A stretch of 64,000 nucleotides of DNA from Nitrospira sp. CR1.1 (GCA_014055465.1 WIAF01000002.1:434001-498000); one strand, 5' to 3'; positions 9,839 to 19,893 are shown, counted from the first letter of the stretch. Notes: generated by a model from the letters alone, not told the origin. Translations and numbers: made by a program.

Positions 9839-11052
9839 TCCGTGATCACCCCGCGCTTCCGCGCGCCTCGGGATCCGCTGCTGTCCTGGCCGCCGTGCCC
9901 GCCCTGCCGGTCGCGCGAAATGCTCAGGAGAATCCCCACCCCGAACAGGTTGGCCATGAGCGACGAACCACCGTAACTGACGAACGGGAGCGTCAACCCT
10001 TTGGTGGGTAACAGTCCCGTGACGACCCCTGCATTCACCAAGGCCTGCATGCCGATTAACATCGTGATGCCCATCGCCAGGTGCTTCCCGAAGGAATGCC
10101 GCGCCCGGCCCGCAATCTGAACCCCCTTGATCACAAAGAGGCCGAACAGCAACACGATCGTCACGGTGCCCAACAACCCCAACTCCTCGCCGACCAATGC
10201 GAGCACAAAATCGGTGTGCGCCTCCGGCAGGAAGAATAATTTCTGTTTGCCCTCTCCCAACCCGACCCCGAACGGACCGCCGCTCCCGAAGGCCAAAAAC
10301 GACTGCGTGATCTGAAAGCCCGCTCCGGAAGGGTCCTTCGTGGGATCCAAAAACATGAGAAACCGTTTCCAGCGGTATGCTGACGTCAGGATGAGCGCGG
10401 CCACCCCCGTCAAGGCGCACAAGGACAGGATCACCAGGTGCTTGATCCGCGCCCCTGCCAGAAACAGCAGGGTCGCCACCACGAGCCCCATCACCACCAC
10501 AGTGCCCAGATCCGGCTCCAGCAGCACCAGCCCGCTCAGCAAGCCGATCACGATCAGCGGCGGTAACAACCCCCTTGCGAACTGCGTAATCTGATCCTGC
10601 TTCTTGGTCAGATAGGCTGCCGCGTAGATGATGGCCACGAATTTCGCCACCTCGGCCGGCTGAATATTGATCGGCCCCAGGTGCAGCCACCGCCGTGCCC
10701 CCTTGGCCACGTTCCCGAGCGATGGAATGAGCACCAGGACCAACAACAGCGTGGCCCCGCAGAGCAGGGGTATCGCCAGCTTCTTCCAGATCGTATAGTC
10801 GATCCGCGAGACGACATGCATGACCAGCAAACCGACGACCAGCCAGGCCACCTGCCGTTTGAGGAAATACCAGGGGTCGTGAAAGCGGTTTCCCGCCACC
10901 ACAGCACTGGCACTGAACACCATCACCACGCCTATCAGAGCGAGGATAAGGGTAACCGCCAAGAGCGCCGGATCCACCGGCACGCGCTTGGACGCCCGCT
11001 GGGTCGAGGTCGACCAGGGCAGCTTCAGAGTCCCGAGCGCTTGCTGTGCCAT
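9835..11052 (-). CDS. ftsW: Septal peptidoglycan glycosyltransferase FtsW (SEDS family)
   Basis: SEDS polytopic membrane protein that polymerises lipid II with its partner FtsI at the septum. About ten hydrophobic helices are visible from residue 30 on. Family motifs include DYTIWKKL, GPINIQPAEVAKF, LLLEPDLGTV, and a C-terminal GLLPTKGLTLPFVSYGGSS. The 405 aa protein has a short basic N-terminal tail and a Gly/Arg-rich C-terminal tail. Coupled to murG by a 4-base overlap. Confidence 0.96.
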   Translation of the reverse strand: MAQQALGTLKLPWSTSTQRASKRVPVDPALLAVTLILALIGVVMVFSASAVVAGNRFHDPWYFLKRQVAWLVVGLLVMHVVSRIDYTIWKKLAIPLLCGATLLLVLVLIPSLGNVAKGARRWLHLGPINIQPAEVAKFVAIIYAAAYLTKKQDQITQFARGLLPPLIVIGLLSGLVLLEPDLGTVVVMGLVVATLLFLAGARIKHLVILSLCALTGVAALILTSAYRWKRFLMFLDPTKDPSGAGFQITQSFLAFGSGGPFGVGLGEGKQKLFFLPEAHTDFVLALVGEELGLLGTVTIVLLFGLFVIKGVQIAGRARHSFGKHLAMGITMLIGMQALVNAGVVTGLLPTKGLTLPFVSYGGSSLMANLFGVGILLSISRDRQGGHGGQDSSGSRGARKRGVITE

Positions 11053-11087
11053 TGTTCAGCTGTCGTTCCTCCGCGCGACTTCCGGCC

Positions 11088-12476
11088 TCACGCCGGAAGC
11101 GACTGGACCAGCGCCTTGAATTGCCGGCCCCGGTCTTGGTAATCCGCAAACATGTCAAAACTGGCGCAGGCCGGCGAGAGTAGAACCACCTCACCGGGCT
11201 GCGCCTCGCGAGCAGCAAGCTCCACGGCGTCGCGGAGAGTCGCTGCAGGACGACATCCGTCAAAATCACCCATCGCCTTTTGAATACGGCCCGCCGCCTC
11301 ACCAATGAGAATGAGGCCCTTGACCCGCTGGCGTATCATCCCTTCCAAGCGGGAAAAATCGCCGCCTTTGTCGCGCCCTCCGGCGATCAACCAGATCGGC
11401 TGTTCGATGCCCTCAAGGGCTTTCAAGACCGCATCGACATTCGTGCCTTTGGAATCGTTCACATACCGAACCCCGCGGCGCTCACGCACCACTTCCAGGG
11501 CATGCTCCAAACCGGGAAAGGATCGCAGCACGGCGCGGATGGCTTCGATGGAGCAGCCGCACAACAAACCATAGGTCACTGCCGCCATCACATTTTCCAC
11601 GTTGTGAAGCCCGATCAGGCGCATATCGCTCCGGCGACAGATTTCCTCGCGCTGCCCCCGCACCGTCGTCACGATGAGATCCCCGTCCAGCACCGTGGCC
11701 CCGGCCACGCCTGAAACCGTGGCTCCACTTCGGCTGAAACCCAGAACAGCGGCCTTCGTCTTTCCGCGAAGCGCGGCAACCCGCATGTCGTCCAGATTGA
11801 AGAGTGAATAGTCTCCGGCGGTTTGATTGGCGAAGATACGCGCTTTGGCCGCTACATACTCTTCCACCGAGCTGTAGCGGTCCATATGGTCCAGCGTCAC
11901 ATTCAAGATCGAGGCGATCCAGGGATGGAACTGTTCGATCGTTTCAAGCTGAAAGCTGGAGGTTTCCAACACCACATACTCATACGGGGCGGGGCTTCCC
12001 GGCTTCGCCTGGACACAAGCCAGGGCCGCTTCGCTGGCCGCGATGCCCAGATTGCCGCCGACAAAGGCGCGTTTGCCACTCTCCAGCAAAAACTTGCCGA
12101 TCAGTGTGACCGTCGTGCTTTTCCCGTTTGTTCCGGTCACGGCCACGATCGGCGCCGTCATATACCGCGATGCCAACTCCAGTTCCCCGATAACTCGAAC
12201 TCCGCGAGCGCGCACGCGATTGAAGGCATCCAGCTGCGTCGGTACGCCGGGACTGATCACCACAAGATCCGCGTCCTCAAGCGCCGATTCGTACCGATCC
12301 CCCACCCGGACGGCAATGCTCGTCCCGTCCAACTGCGACAGGATGGCCGTGAGCTCCTGTTGTTCTTTCCGGTCGGCCACGGTCACCCGCGCTCCAAGGT
12401 GATGCAAGAGCCGCGCAGCGCCGACACCGCTCCTGGCGAGACCGACGACCGTGACCTGAAGATCCTTGACGTTCAT
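11088..12476 (-). CDS. murD: UDP-N-acetylmuramoylalanine--D-glutamate ligase
   Basis: Adds D-Glu to UDP-MurNAc-L-Ala. The Rossmann start [23 protein letters not shown] loop [21 protein letters not shown] in the C-terminal domain and [12 protein letters not shown] at the end are MurD hallmarks. 462 aa, normal length. Ten bases separate it from mraY. Confidence 0.97.
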   Translation of the reverse strand: MNVKDLQVTVVGLARSGVGAARLLHHLGARVTVADRKEQQELTAILSQLDGTSIAVRVGDRYESALEDADLVVISPGVPTQLDAFNRVRARGVRVIGELELASRYMTAPIVAVTGTNGKSTTVTLIGKFLLESGKRAFVGGNLGIAASEAALACVQAKPGSPAPYEYVVLETSSFQLETIEQFHPWIASILNVTLDHMDRYSSVEEYVAAKARIFANQTAGDYSLFNLDDMRVAALRGKTKAAVLGFSRSGATVSGVAGATVLDGDLIVTTVRGQREEICRRSDMRLIGLHNVENVMAAVTYGLLCGCSIEAIRAVLRSFPGLEHALEVVRERRGVRYVNDSKGTNVDAVLKALEGIEQPIWLIAGGRDKGGDFSRLEGMIRQRVKGLILIGEAAGRIQKAMGDFDGCRPAATLRDAVELAAREAQPGEVVLLSPACASFDMFADYQDRGRQFKALVQSLPA

Positions 12477-12486
12477 GAGTCCCCGT

Positions 12487-13563
12487 CTACCGCAGTTTGA
12501 GCGTGCTCAAGCTGAGCAAGGCCAGCAAAATGGCAATGATCCATAGACGCACCACCACTTTCGGCTCGTCCCATCCCTTCATCTCAAAATGATGATGGAT
12601 TGGAGCCATATTGAAAATACGCTTCCCCCGCAATTTGTAGGATCCCACCTGCAGGATGACAGACAGGGCTTCGATGACGAACACCCCACCGACCAGGAGC
12701 AACAACAGTTCGTGCTTGCTGATGGCCGCCACCGTTCCGAGCGCCGCGCCCAACGGAAGGGAGCCCACGTCGCCCATAAAGACAGAAGCCGGATAGGTGT
12801 TGAACCAGAGAAAGCCGAGGCTCGACCCTAAAATCGCTCCGGTAAAAATGGCGATTTCTCCGGCGCCTTCGATGTACGGAATTAACAAGTATTCGGCCAT
12901 CACGCGGTTCCCGGTCACATACGCCACGATGGTATAGGCCAGCGAGGCGATCATGACCGGGCCGATCGCCAAACCATCGAGCCCGTCCGTCAGATTCACG
13001 GCATTGGAACTGCCGACGATGACGAGAATGACGAACACAATGTAGAACCAGCCCAGGTCTGGCGTAAAAAATTTGAAGAACGGGACGCTGAGTTTCGTCG
13101 TGTAGCTCGGGAGGCTGTAGAGAAAGACGCCGATGGCCAAGGCCACCAGGAACTGGCCGGAAAATTTTTGCGCAGCCGACAGGCCTTTCGATTGACGCTT
13201 GATGAATTTCAGATAATCATCGGCAAATCCCACTGCGCCGAACCCGACAGTCGCCACCACCACCAACCACACATAACGATTGGTCATATCGGCCCACAAG
13301 AGCGTGGACAAGACCACCGCAAAAATAATGAGAATGCCGCCCATCGTCGGCGTTCCACTCTTGGCCAAATGCCGCTTCGGCCCGTCGTCGCGAATCTGCT
13401 GGCCGAGCTTAATCTCCTGCAGTTTCCGGATGACCCAAGGCGCCATCACGAATGCGATGAGAAACGCGGTGACCGCTGCGTAGATGATCCGGAAACTCTG
13501 GTAGCGAAAGACGTTCAGAAACGAAAACTGTGTATGAAGTGGGTAGAGCCAGTTGTATAACAT
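12487..13563 (-). CDS. mraY: Phospho-N-acetylmuramoyl-pentapeptide-transferase
   Basis: Ten-helix membrane enzyme that transfers phospho-MurNAc-pentapeptide to undecaprenyl phosphate, forming lipid I. Conserved Asp-rich and His motifs are present: [19 protein letters not shown], the [11 protein letters not shown] loop, and [14 protein letters not shown]. 358 aa. A 61-base spacer separates it from murF. Confidence 0.98.
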   Translation of the reverse strand: MLYNWLYPLHTQFSFLNVFRYQSFRIIYAAVTAFLIAFVMAPWVIRKLQEIKLGQQIRDDGPKRHLAKSGTPTMGGILIIFAVVLSTLLWADMTNRYVWLVVVATVGFGAVGFADDYLKFIKRQSKGLSAAQKFSGQFLVALAIGVFLYSLPSYTTKLSVPFFKFFTPDLGWFYIVFVILVIVGSSNAVNLTDGLDGLAIGPVMIASLAYTIVAYVTGNRVMAEYLLIPYIEGAGEIAIFTGAILGSSLGFLWFNTYPASVFMGDVGSLPLGAALGTVAAISKHELLLLLVGGVFVIEALSVILQVGSYKLRGKRIFNMAPIHHHFEMKGWDEPKVVVRLWIIAILLALLSLSTLKLR

Positions 13564-13624
13564 CCTACGGCTTCTTTGCCCGCCATAGTTCGGCGGATTT
13601 TAAATTCCTTTGAATCCCTTGCAG

Positions 13625-15088
13625 CTAACAGGCTTTTCTCGCCACTCGCCGCATTCCCGTCACGGCCTCCACGACCTGTTCCATGCGCATTCCGCGCGAA
13701 GCTTTCACCAGCACCACGTCGCCTTGCCGGACCATGCGCGCCAGGGCCGTGGCGGCCGCCTGCGCATCGGGCAGTTCGGCAATCCTCTCGGACGCCATAC
13801 CGGCCTGACGAGCCCCTTCCGCCAACTCCCGTCCTAATGCGCCGCACGCCAACAGGTGCCCGATCCCCTGCGCGGCCAGAAACGCCCCGACTTCCCGGTG
13901 TAGACGCTTGGTATCCGCGCCCAACTCCAGCATGTCGCCCAGAGCCGCGATCGATCGTTTCCCCCGCCCCAGCTCCGCCAACAATTGGATAGCCGCCTTC
14001 ATGGAGGCCGGGTTGGCATTGTAGCAATCGTTGATGACCTGGACGCCATGCGATTGGCTGATTTGCGATCGCATCGCCGCCGGGCGGAACTTCGATAATC
14101 CCTCGGCGATGGCGGCGCCGGACAGACCCAAGGCATAACCCACGGCCGCCGCCGCTAAGGCATTGCTCACATTGTGCTGCCCCTGCGTTCGGATCCGCAC
14201 TTCCGTCTGGCGACTTTTGCCCGGCAGGATGAGTCCGAAGCTGGTCCCGCCTTTTTCATCGGTTCGAACATTCGCGGCGCGAACGGCCGCCTTGGGTGAC
14301 GCGCCGAATGCCACGACCCGGCATTGTGCCCTTGCGGCAAGGTAATCGAAATACTCATCGTCGGCATTCAGCACAACGGCCCCGTCCTCCGGCAGATGGT
14401 CGAGCAATTCGGCTTTGGCTTGCGCAGACCCTTCCATGCTGCCGAAAAACTCCAGATGGTCCGGTCCGATATTGGTAATCACGCCGACCGTCGGCCTCGC
14501 GATTTCGCACAACCGGGTCGTTTGTCCCTGCTGATCCACGCCCATTTCAATCACCGCAGCCTGGTGCCGCGGCGCCAATTGGAACAATGTCTGCGGCACG
14601 CCGATCCGATTGTTGAGATTGCCCTCGGTTTTGAGGGTTTTCCAGCGTTGCGCGACCACATGCGCGACCATTTCTTTCGTCGTCGTCTTCCCGTTGCTTC
14701 CCGTGATGGCAATGACCGGAATGGGAAATCGGTTGCGGTAGTGCGTGGCCAACCGCTGAAAGGCTTCGAGCGTATCCCGCACGCCGAGCACAATGGGCGC
14801 GCCGGTCCTGGGCTTCATCGGAGGAAGTCGGTAGTCTTCCTGCACGATGGCGCAGACGGCGCCTTGCGCAAAGACCTTGGGCACGAACGAATGCGCGTCG
14901 AATCGCTCTCCCTGAAAGGCGATGAACAGATCGCCTTTGCGCACCAGACGAGAATCGGTCACCACACGCCGAATCCGCTGCTTCAAATCCTGCGGACTCA
15001 AGCCTGTCGACGACTTGGCGCCCAACACTTCGCACATTTCTTCAACGGTAAACAGCGCCATTACGCCACGATGTCCATGCTCCCGCAT
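13625..15088 (-). CDS. murF: UDP-N-acetylmuramoyl-tripeptide--D-alanyl-D-alanine ligase
   Basis: Adds D-Ala-D-Ala to complete the pentapeptide. ATP loop ITGSNGKTTTKEM, the LNADDEYFDYL segment and the NDCYNANPASMKAAI motif are typical of MurF. 487 aa. I kept the ATG at 15088, which has CGAGG eight bases upstream and lies 18 bases after the murE stop; the ATG at 15061 is an alternative. Confidence 0.96.
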   Translation of the reverse strand: MREHGHRGVMALFTVEEMCEVLGAKSSTGLSPQDLKQRIRRVVTDSRLVRKGDLFIAFQGERFDAHSFVPKVFAQGAVCAIVQEDYRLPPMKPRTGAPIVLGVRDTLEAFQRLATHYRNRFPIPVIAITGSNGKTTTKEMVAHVVAQRWKTLKTEGNLNNRIGVPQTLFQLAPRHQAAVIEMGVDQQGQTTRLCEIARPTVGVITNIGPDHLEFFGSMEGSAQAKAELLDHLPEDGAVVLNADDEYFDYLAARAQCRVVAFGASPKAAVRAANVRTDEKGGTSFGLILPGKSRQTEVRIRTQGQHNVSNALAAAAVGYALGLSGAAIAEGLSKFRPAAMRSQISQSHGVQVINDCYNANPASMKAAIQLLAELGRGKRSIAALGDMLELGADTKRLHREVGAFLAAQGIGHLLACGALGRELAEGARQAGMASERIAELPDAQAAATALARMVRQGDVVLVKASRGMRMEQVVEAVTGMRRVARKAC

Positions 15089-15106
15089 GTCATGCCTCGC
15101 TGAATG

Positions 15107-16609
15107 TCAGGACCGGCGCGCCTCGATCATTTCACGCGCCACTTCCCGATCATCGAAGTGATGTTTCGTCGTTCCCACGATCTGATAATCTTCATGTCCC
15201 TTCCCCGCGATCAACACCATATCGCCGGCTTTTGCCTCCCCGATGGCAGCTTCGATCGCCGCCCGGCGATCCGCAATCATCCGATACCGAACATGGCTAC
15301 GAGCCGCCAACGCTTCCTTCACCCCGAGCTCGACCTCGCTCAGAATCACAGCCGGGTCTTCCGTGCGTGGATTGTCCGAGGTCAGGATAACCACGTCGCT
15401 ATACTGGACGGCGGCGCGCCCCATTTTCGGACGCTTCGTGCGATCCCGGTCGCCACCGCATCCGAACAGGGTAATGATACGACCGGTGCGCAGAGCCTGC
15501 GCGGCGGTCAACAATCGAACCAATGCGTCTTCGGTGTGGGCATAGTCCACCACCACCGTAAAATCCTGCCCCGCCTCAACCCGCTCAAATCGCCCCGGCA
15601 CATTGGAGACGGCGCCCGCCGCGGCGCGAACCTGGTTCAGCGTCAAACCTTCGTGCAGCACGACGCCGATGGCAGCCAGCAAATTGGAGACGTTGTGCTC
15701 TCCCACCAACCGACTTTGGATCGCGCAACTGCCGCTCGGGGTGCGCAGCGTAAAACTGGTGCCCGAAGGAGACAGCTTCACCTCATCTGCGCGAATGTCG
15801 GCCTGCCGGTGCAGACCATACGTCCATACCGGCACAGTGCAGGCTTCACGAATCCGTCCGCCCCAGGGATCATCCGCATTGATGATGGCTCGTTTCTTTG
15901 GCTTGCGCGCGCCCGACTGGCCAAGCCCGACAAACAATCTGCGCTTTGCCTGGAAGTACCGTTCCATATCCAGGTGGAAGTCGAGGTGGTCCTGCGTGAG
16001 GTTCGTAAACACCGCGACATCGAATTCCGAGCCGGCGGTTCGGTCAAGGGCCAACGCGTGAGACGACACTTCCATGACGACCGTATCCAACCTCTTCTCG
16101 ACCATTCGTGCAAATAATTTCTGCAACTCCAACGCGCCGGGCGTGGTATGCGACGCCGGAATCGATTCGTTCCCGACCAGGTACGCGACTGTGCCGATCA
16201 AACCGACCTGCCGATTCACCGCCTCCAGCATGGTTTTCACGACATAGGTGGTCGTGGTTTTCCCGTTGGTGCCCGTCACTCCGATCATGCGGAGCGCGGC
16301 AGAGGGATCTCCGTAAAACCGGCTGCCGAGAATCCCCAATGCCGCCCGGGAATCCTGCACGCGAATGCACGGAGTCGATCCAACCTCAACATGGCGTCCC
16401 ACGACGACTGCCGCCACCCCCGCCCTTACGACCCGATCTAAAAATTCGTGGCCGTCGACCCGCTCTCCCGGCACGGCGACAAAGACGGCCCCCGACTCAG
16501 CCTGACGGGAATCATCGGTCACGGCCGTAATCGTCACCCGCTGATCCCCGCTCCGCTCCAAAACGCCTAGACGCCCCTGAATGGGACTGATCAACTCATC
16601 CAGCGTCAT
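15107..16609 (-). CDS. murE: UDP-N-acetylmuramoyl-L-alanyl-D-glutamate--2,6-diaminopimelate ligase
   Basis: Adds the third stem residue. The ATP loop TGTNGKTTTTYVVKTML and the SDNPRTEDP sequence near the C-terminus are clear; the DNPR motif is the known determinant of meso-diaminopimelate specificity, so this cell wall is predicted to be DAP type. 500 aa. The frame is open 46 codons upstream, inside ftsI, but the ATG at 16609 lies one base after the ftsI stop and fits MurE N-termini. Confidence 0.97.
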   Translation of the reverse strand: MTLDELISPIQGRLGVLERSGDQRVTITAVTDDSRQAESGAVFVAVPGERVDGHEFLDRVVRAGVAAVVVGRHVEVGSTPCIRVQDSRAALGILGSRFYGDPSAALRMIGVTGTNGKTTTTYVVKTMLEAVNRQVGLIGTVAYLVGNESIPASHTTPGALELQKLFARMVEKRLDTVVMEVSSHALALDRTAGSEFDVAVFTNLTQDHLDFHLDMERYFQAKRRLFVGLGQSGARKPKKRAIINADDPWGGRIREACTVPVWTYGLHRQADIRADEVKLSPSGTSFTLRTPSGSCAIQSRLVGEHNVSNLLAAIGVVLHEGLTLNQVRAAAGAVSNVPGRFERVEAGQDFTVVVDYAHTEDALVRLLTAAQALRTGRIITLFGCGGDRDRTKRPKMGRAAVQYSDVVILTSDNPRTEDPAVILSEVELGVKEALAARSHVRYRMIADRRAAIEAAIGEAKAGDMVLIAGKGHEDYQIVGTTKHHFDDREVAREMIEARRS

Positions 16610-16610
16610 C

Positions 16611-18329
16611 TCAGGATTCCAGCCCGGCCATCGCCAGCTTAACCGGTTCGTCCACTGCAACCCCCAGATAATTGAGCACCTGCTCTCCGACTCGACGGAA
16701 CACCGGGGCTGCGACAACACCACCCCAGGCTTCTCCGCGCGGTTCATCGATCACCACAATCATGGCCAGCCGGGGATCTTCCGCGGGGACGTACCCGAGA
16801 AACGATCCGACCAAAAGGGTGGAGGAATATTTGCCGGTGCGGGGATCAACCTTCTGAGCGGTTCCGGTCTTGCCGGCCACTCGAAAGCCCGGGATGGCCG
16901 CCTTCCCGCCTGTCCCGTGGGTCACCACGCCCTCCAAAAGCGTCGTCAATGTCCTGGCCGTATCGGCGGAGATGACACGCCGTTTGGCTTGGGGCATATT
17001 CTGCGCGACCAATTGTCCCTTCGCGTTGCGAATCTCCGAGACCACATAGGGTTTCATGAGGACGCCGCCATTAGCGATGGCCGACATCGCCGTCACCATT
17101 TGTAATGGCGTGACGCCAACCTCCTGTCCCATGGAAATGGAGGCCAAAGAACGTTTGCCCCATTGGCGGGGCCCTCGCAGCAACCCGGCGGTTTCACCCG
17201 GCAGATCAATGCCGCTTTTGTCTCCGAAGCCGAACTCCTTCAAATAGTCGAAGACCCGCCATTCTCCCAGCGCCATGCCCACCTTGGCGGCGCCGATATT
17301 GCTCGACTTTTGAATCATCTGCGCAAACGTCATCCACCCGGCTTTCTCATGGTCATGGATGATCGTATTCGCAATCGCAAACTGCCCGTTTTCGCCATAA
17401 ATCATGCTGCCCGGAGTCATGACCTTCTCTTCCAACGCCGCAGCTGCAATGACAGCCTTCATCGTCGAGCCCGGTTCGTAGGTGTCGGTCAAGGCGCGGT
17501 TACGCCATCGATCGGGAACCAGCGCGCCGACCGTATTGGGATCGAATCGCGGACTCACGGCCATAGCCAGCACGGCGCCGGTCCTGGGATCCATCACAAT
17601 GATCGTGCCGGACTTGGCATTGGATCGAGTGACCGCCTCATCCAGCTCTTTCTCGGCAATATACTGCGCCACCTCATCGACCGTCAGCGTGAGGCTATGT
17701 CCAGCCGCGGCCCCTTCCTCATTCAGGCCCTTGGGGAAGACGGCGCGCCCCAGCGCATCCCGCTGCAACACGACGGCCCGCTTTTCGCCGCGCAGATATT
17801 GTTCGTACCGCAGCTCCACCCCTTCCAGGCCGCGATCATCCATCCCGGCAAATCCCAGCACATGCGACAGCAGCGGCCCCTTCGGATAAAATCGCCGCCC
17901 CTCCATCACCACGCCGACCCCGTCGAGCCCAAGTCGTTCAAGCCGGCGTCCCTGTTCCGGCTCCAGCTTCCTCGCCAGCCAGACGAAATGCTTTTCCTGC
18001 TTCAACTTTTTTTCGAGTTCCGCCGCCTTCACATGCAGAATCGACGAGAGATTGCGCGCCGCCACTCCCGGGTTGCCGAGCGAGGCAGGCACTCCGAACA
18101 CGGACGGCACATCCATATTCATTGCCAGGACCTTGCTGTTGCGATCGTAAATTGTGCCGCGCGCTCCCTCCAGCGTGACATTCTTCTGATGTTGCCGATC
18201 GGCCTTGACGGTCAACTCCGCCGATTGCATCACCTGAAGATTCACGAGGCGGACGATCACCAGGACAAACGCGACCACCAACCCGCAGGCCACCACGATT
18301 CGGCGCCCACGAAAGGCGGTCGAAGCCAC
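16611..18329 (-). CDS. ftsI: Septal transpeptidase FtsI (class B penicillin-binding protein)
   Basis: Cross-links septal peptidoglycan as partner of FtsW. One N-terminal membrane anchor (about residues 10-30), a pedestal domain (ARGTIYDRN at about 56-64), then the transpeptidase domain with active-site STMK at 288-291, SSN at 342-344 and KTG at 487-489. 572 aa with no PASTA domains. It is next to ftsL with a one-base overlap, the usual dcw order. Confidence 0.96.
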   Translation of the reverse strand: MASTAFRGRRIVVACGLVVAFVLVIVRLVNLQVMQSAELTVKADRQHQKNVTLEGARGTIYDRNSKVLAMNMDVPSVFGVPASLGNPGVAARNLSSILHVKAAELEKKLKQEKHFVWLARKLEPEQGRRLERLGLDGVGVVMEGRRFYPKGPLLSHVLGFAGMDDRGLEGVELRYEQYLRGEKRAVVLQRDALGRAVFPKGLNEEGAAAGHSLTLTVDEVAQYIAEKELDEAVTRSNAKSGTIIVMDPRTGAVLAMAVSPRFDPNTVGALVPDRWRNRALTDTYEPGSTMKAVIAAAALEEKVMTPGSMIYGENGQFAIANTIIHDHEKAGWMTFAQMIQKSSNIGAAKVGMALGEWRVFDYLKEFGFGDKSGIDLPGETAGLLRGPRQWGKRSLASISMGQEVGVTPLQMVTAMSAIANGGVLMKPYVVSEIRNAKGQLVAQNMPQAKRRVISADTARTLTTLLEGVVTHGTGGKAAIPGFRVAGKTGTAQKVDPRTGKYSSTLLVGSFLGYVPAEDPRLAMIVVIDEPRGEAWGGVVAAPVFRRVGEQVLNYLGVAVDEPVKLAMAGLES

Positions 18330-18661
18330 TATCGCGCTCTCCGAGTGACAATGTTCTTTGCAATCCGGACTTCGCCTTCTGTGGCGACGGGATTCGCAGG
18401 CGTCTCCGGCTCGATATTAATAACGACGACTTGCCCCTTCTCCGGCTGCATCATGCCTAATTTGTCGCTGGCCAGACGCGCGATCCGCTCAGGCGCCGTG
18501 AGCCCGGAAAGCTTGACCTGCAGCTCATCCCGCTCGCGCTCGAGGAGCACTTTTTGCGTCTTCAGCCGCTCGATGTGGTATCCGATGCGAACGATGTCCA
18601 CCCGTTCCCACACAAAGAGCAACACCAACGACGTGACCGCGGCAAACGCGACGGCTTTCAT
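18329..18661 (-). CDS. ftsL: Cell division protein FtsL
   Basis: Short bitopic divisome protein that pairs with FtsQ and FtsB and activates FtsWI. A single membrane helix spans about residues 3-19, followed by a Leu/Glu-rich coiled coil (about 27-55) and a TAPERIARLASDKLGMMQP segment typical of FtsL/DivIC-like proteins. 110 aa. It overlaps both rsmH and ftsI by a few bases. Sequence conservation in this family is low, so position is important evidence. Confidence 0.88.
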   Translation of the reverse strand: MKAVAFAAVTSLVLLFVWERVDIVRIGYHIERLKTQKVLLERERDELQVKLSGLTAPERIARLASDKLGMMQPEKGQVVVINIEPETPANPVATEGEVRIAKNIVTRRAR

Positions 18662-19581
18662 TGCATAGACTCCTTGGACTTGCGCTCCACGACACGCAGC
18701 TTTGCGCTGCGCGACCGCGGGTTATGGTCACACTCGCTCTCCGAAGCGATGACCGGTTTTTTTGTCAGCACCTTCACTGAAGCCTCGGGGCCATTTGCCA
18801 GCGCCCGAAACGTATGTTTCACAATTCTGTCTTCAAGCGAATGAAACGACACGACGCAGACCCGCCCCCCAGGCGCCACAGTAGCAACGGCATCGCGCAG
18901 TGCCGGTTCGAGCACTTCCAACTCCCGGTTCACGGCAATCCGCAACGCCTGAAACGTTCGCGTGGCGCAATGGATCCGCCCATGGCGGTAGGAAGCCGGC
19001 ACCGCGTGTTCCACCACCGCCGCCAATTCCCGCGTCGTCCCGATTGCGCATTGCATTCTCGCCTGCACAATCGCGCGGGCGATTCTTCGCGAATACCGCT
19101 CTTCGCCGAGCTGATAGATCACGTCAGCCAATTCGCGTTCCGACAAATCACGAATGAGGTCGGCCGCCGTGCGGCCCTCGCGCTGATCCATGCGCATGTC
19201 CAATGGTCCATCATCACGAAAACTGAATCCGCGCTCCGGACGATCGAGTTGCGGCGAAGAGACGCCGAGATCGAAGACCACACCATCCACATGTTGGAGT
19301 CCGGTCTGGGCCACGAGCGTTGTAAGCTCAGAAAAGTTTCCATGCCGGAGATGCACCCGGGACATGACACCTTGCAGGCGCGTGCGAGATTCTTCGAGCG
19401 CGGCCGCATCGCGATCGATCCCGATGAGAATGCCATCTGGAGCAGTGTGATGGAGAATCCTGGTAGCGAGCCCTGCATATCCGAGAGTGCAGTCCACGTA
19501 AATTCCACCTGGTTTGCACTGCAGCCAGAACAAGATCTCGTCGACCAAAACCGGCTCATGGGAACCGCGAGCAGAATTCAT
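18658..19581 (-). CDS. rsmH: 16S rRNA (cytosine-1402-N4)-methyltransferase RsmH (MraW)
   Basis: SAM-dependent methyltransferase that modifies C1402 in the 16S rRNA P-site. The family start HEPVLVDEILFWL, YVDCTLGYAG as SAM loop, VVFDLGVSSPQLD, the RGFSFRDDGPLDMRM segment and VVSFHSLEDRIVKH near the end are all present. 307 aa. I chose the ATG at 19581 with GGTGGA ten bases upstream; a GTG six codons upstream is in frame. It is the first gene of the cluster; the usual mraZ does not precede it. Confidence 0.97.
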   Translation of the reverse strand: MNSARGSHEPVLVDEILFWLQCKPGGIYVDCTLGYAGLATRILHHTAPDGILIGIDRDAAALEESRTRLQGVMSRVHLRHGNFSELTTLVAQTGLQHVDGVVFDLGVSSPQLDRPERGFSFRDDGPLDMRMDQREGRTAADLIRDLSERELADVIYQLGEERYSRRIARAIVQARMQCAIGTTRELAAVVEHAVPASYRHGRIHCATRTFQALRIAVNRELEVLEPALRDAVATVAPGGRVCVVSFHSLEDRIVKHTFRALANGPEASVKVLTKKPVIASESECDHNPRSRSAKLRVVERKSKESMQ

Positions 19582-19584
19582 ACA

Positions 19585-19608
19585 CCCATTTCCACCCACT
19601 TTTCACCA
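19585..19608 (-). promoter_or_regulatory. MraZ-box-like triple repeat in rsmH leader
   Basis: On the minus strand, TGGT (19608-19605), TGGG (19598-19595) and TGGG (19588-19585) repeat with an exact ten-base period directly upstream of the rsmH ATG. Known MraZ operators are two to four TGGG-containing repeats with about a ten-base period upstream of dcw genes. The sites overlap the ribosome-binding region. mraZ itself is not in this window. Confidence 0.4.
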
Positions 19609-19724
19609 CATGTTGGCTGGAGTATACACCCAACGAAACAGCTGTCAACAGATTTTGCTCCAATTTATCAAGAATATTGTTCGCTTTTCGCCCATCGCAT
19701 GGTGTGCCGAATTTGGCACGTGCG

Positions 19725-19744
19725 TTATCCACATCTGTGGACAA
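19725..19744. promoter_or_regulatory. Inverted pair of DnaA-box-like 9-mers upstream of dcw cluster
   Basis: TTATCCACA (19725-19733), a perfect match to the E. coli DnaA box consensus, is followed after two bases by TGTGGACAA (19736-19744), the reverse complement of TTGTCCACA. Together they form a 20-base near-palindrome between asnS and rsmH. A smaller GTGCC/GGCAC inverted repeat lies at 19704-19719. DnaA or another palindrome-binding regulator could act here. Confidence 0.45.
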
Positions 19745-19844
19745 TCTTGTGGGAAACTTACCCACCATCTTGTGAATTGCGGCATAAAAGAGGCCGAGGA
19801 AAGTGGGACCCGTCCAGAAAATCAGACAGATCGAATGGCAGCAT

Positions 19845-19874
19845 TTCTGGTGATCGTATGACCGATCACCAGAA
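19845..19874. terminator. Perfect 12-bp hairpin after asnS
   Basis: TTCTGGTGATCG and CGATCACCAGAA form perfect 12-base arms around a TATGAC loop. It lies 20 bases past the asnS stop on the minus strand. No T-run follows, so it would be a non-canonical terminator or a transcript-stabilising stem; an operator is also possible because the arms are symmetrical. Confidence 0.4.
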
Positions 19875-19893
19875 CAGAAAGGATGGGGAAAAC

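Larger units (their letters stand above)
19582..19893. other. Intergenic leader between asnS and rsmH (312 bp)
   Basis: No convincing gene is seen here. The stretch holds, in minus-strand order, the asnS 3' hairpin, the DnaA-box palindrome, a GTGCC/GGCAC inverted repeat and the ten-base-period TGGG repeats before rsmH. It is more AT-rich than its surroundings, as expected of a regulatory region for the division cluster. Confidence 0.6.

Noticed and set aside
9839..11305. Upstream extension of the murG frame giving an 862 aa protein
   Set aside because: The extension is low-complexity Gly/Arg/Ala and lies out of frame over ftsW; the ATGA overlap fixes the MurG start.
13515..14027. 170-codon minus-strand frame between murF and mraY
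   Set aside because: Shadow frame of murF with extreme Gly/Arg content.
17163..18668. 501-codon plus-strand frame over ftsI and ftsL
   Set aside because: His/Arg/Gln-rich composition typical of antisense frames; the opposite strand encodes FtsI with its catalytic motifs.
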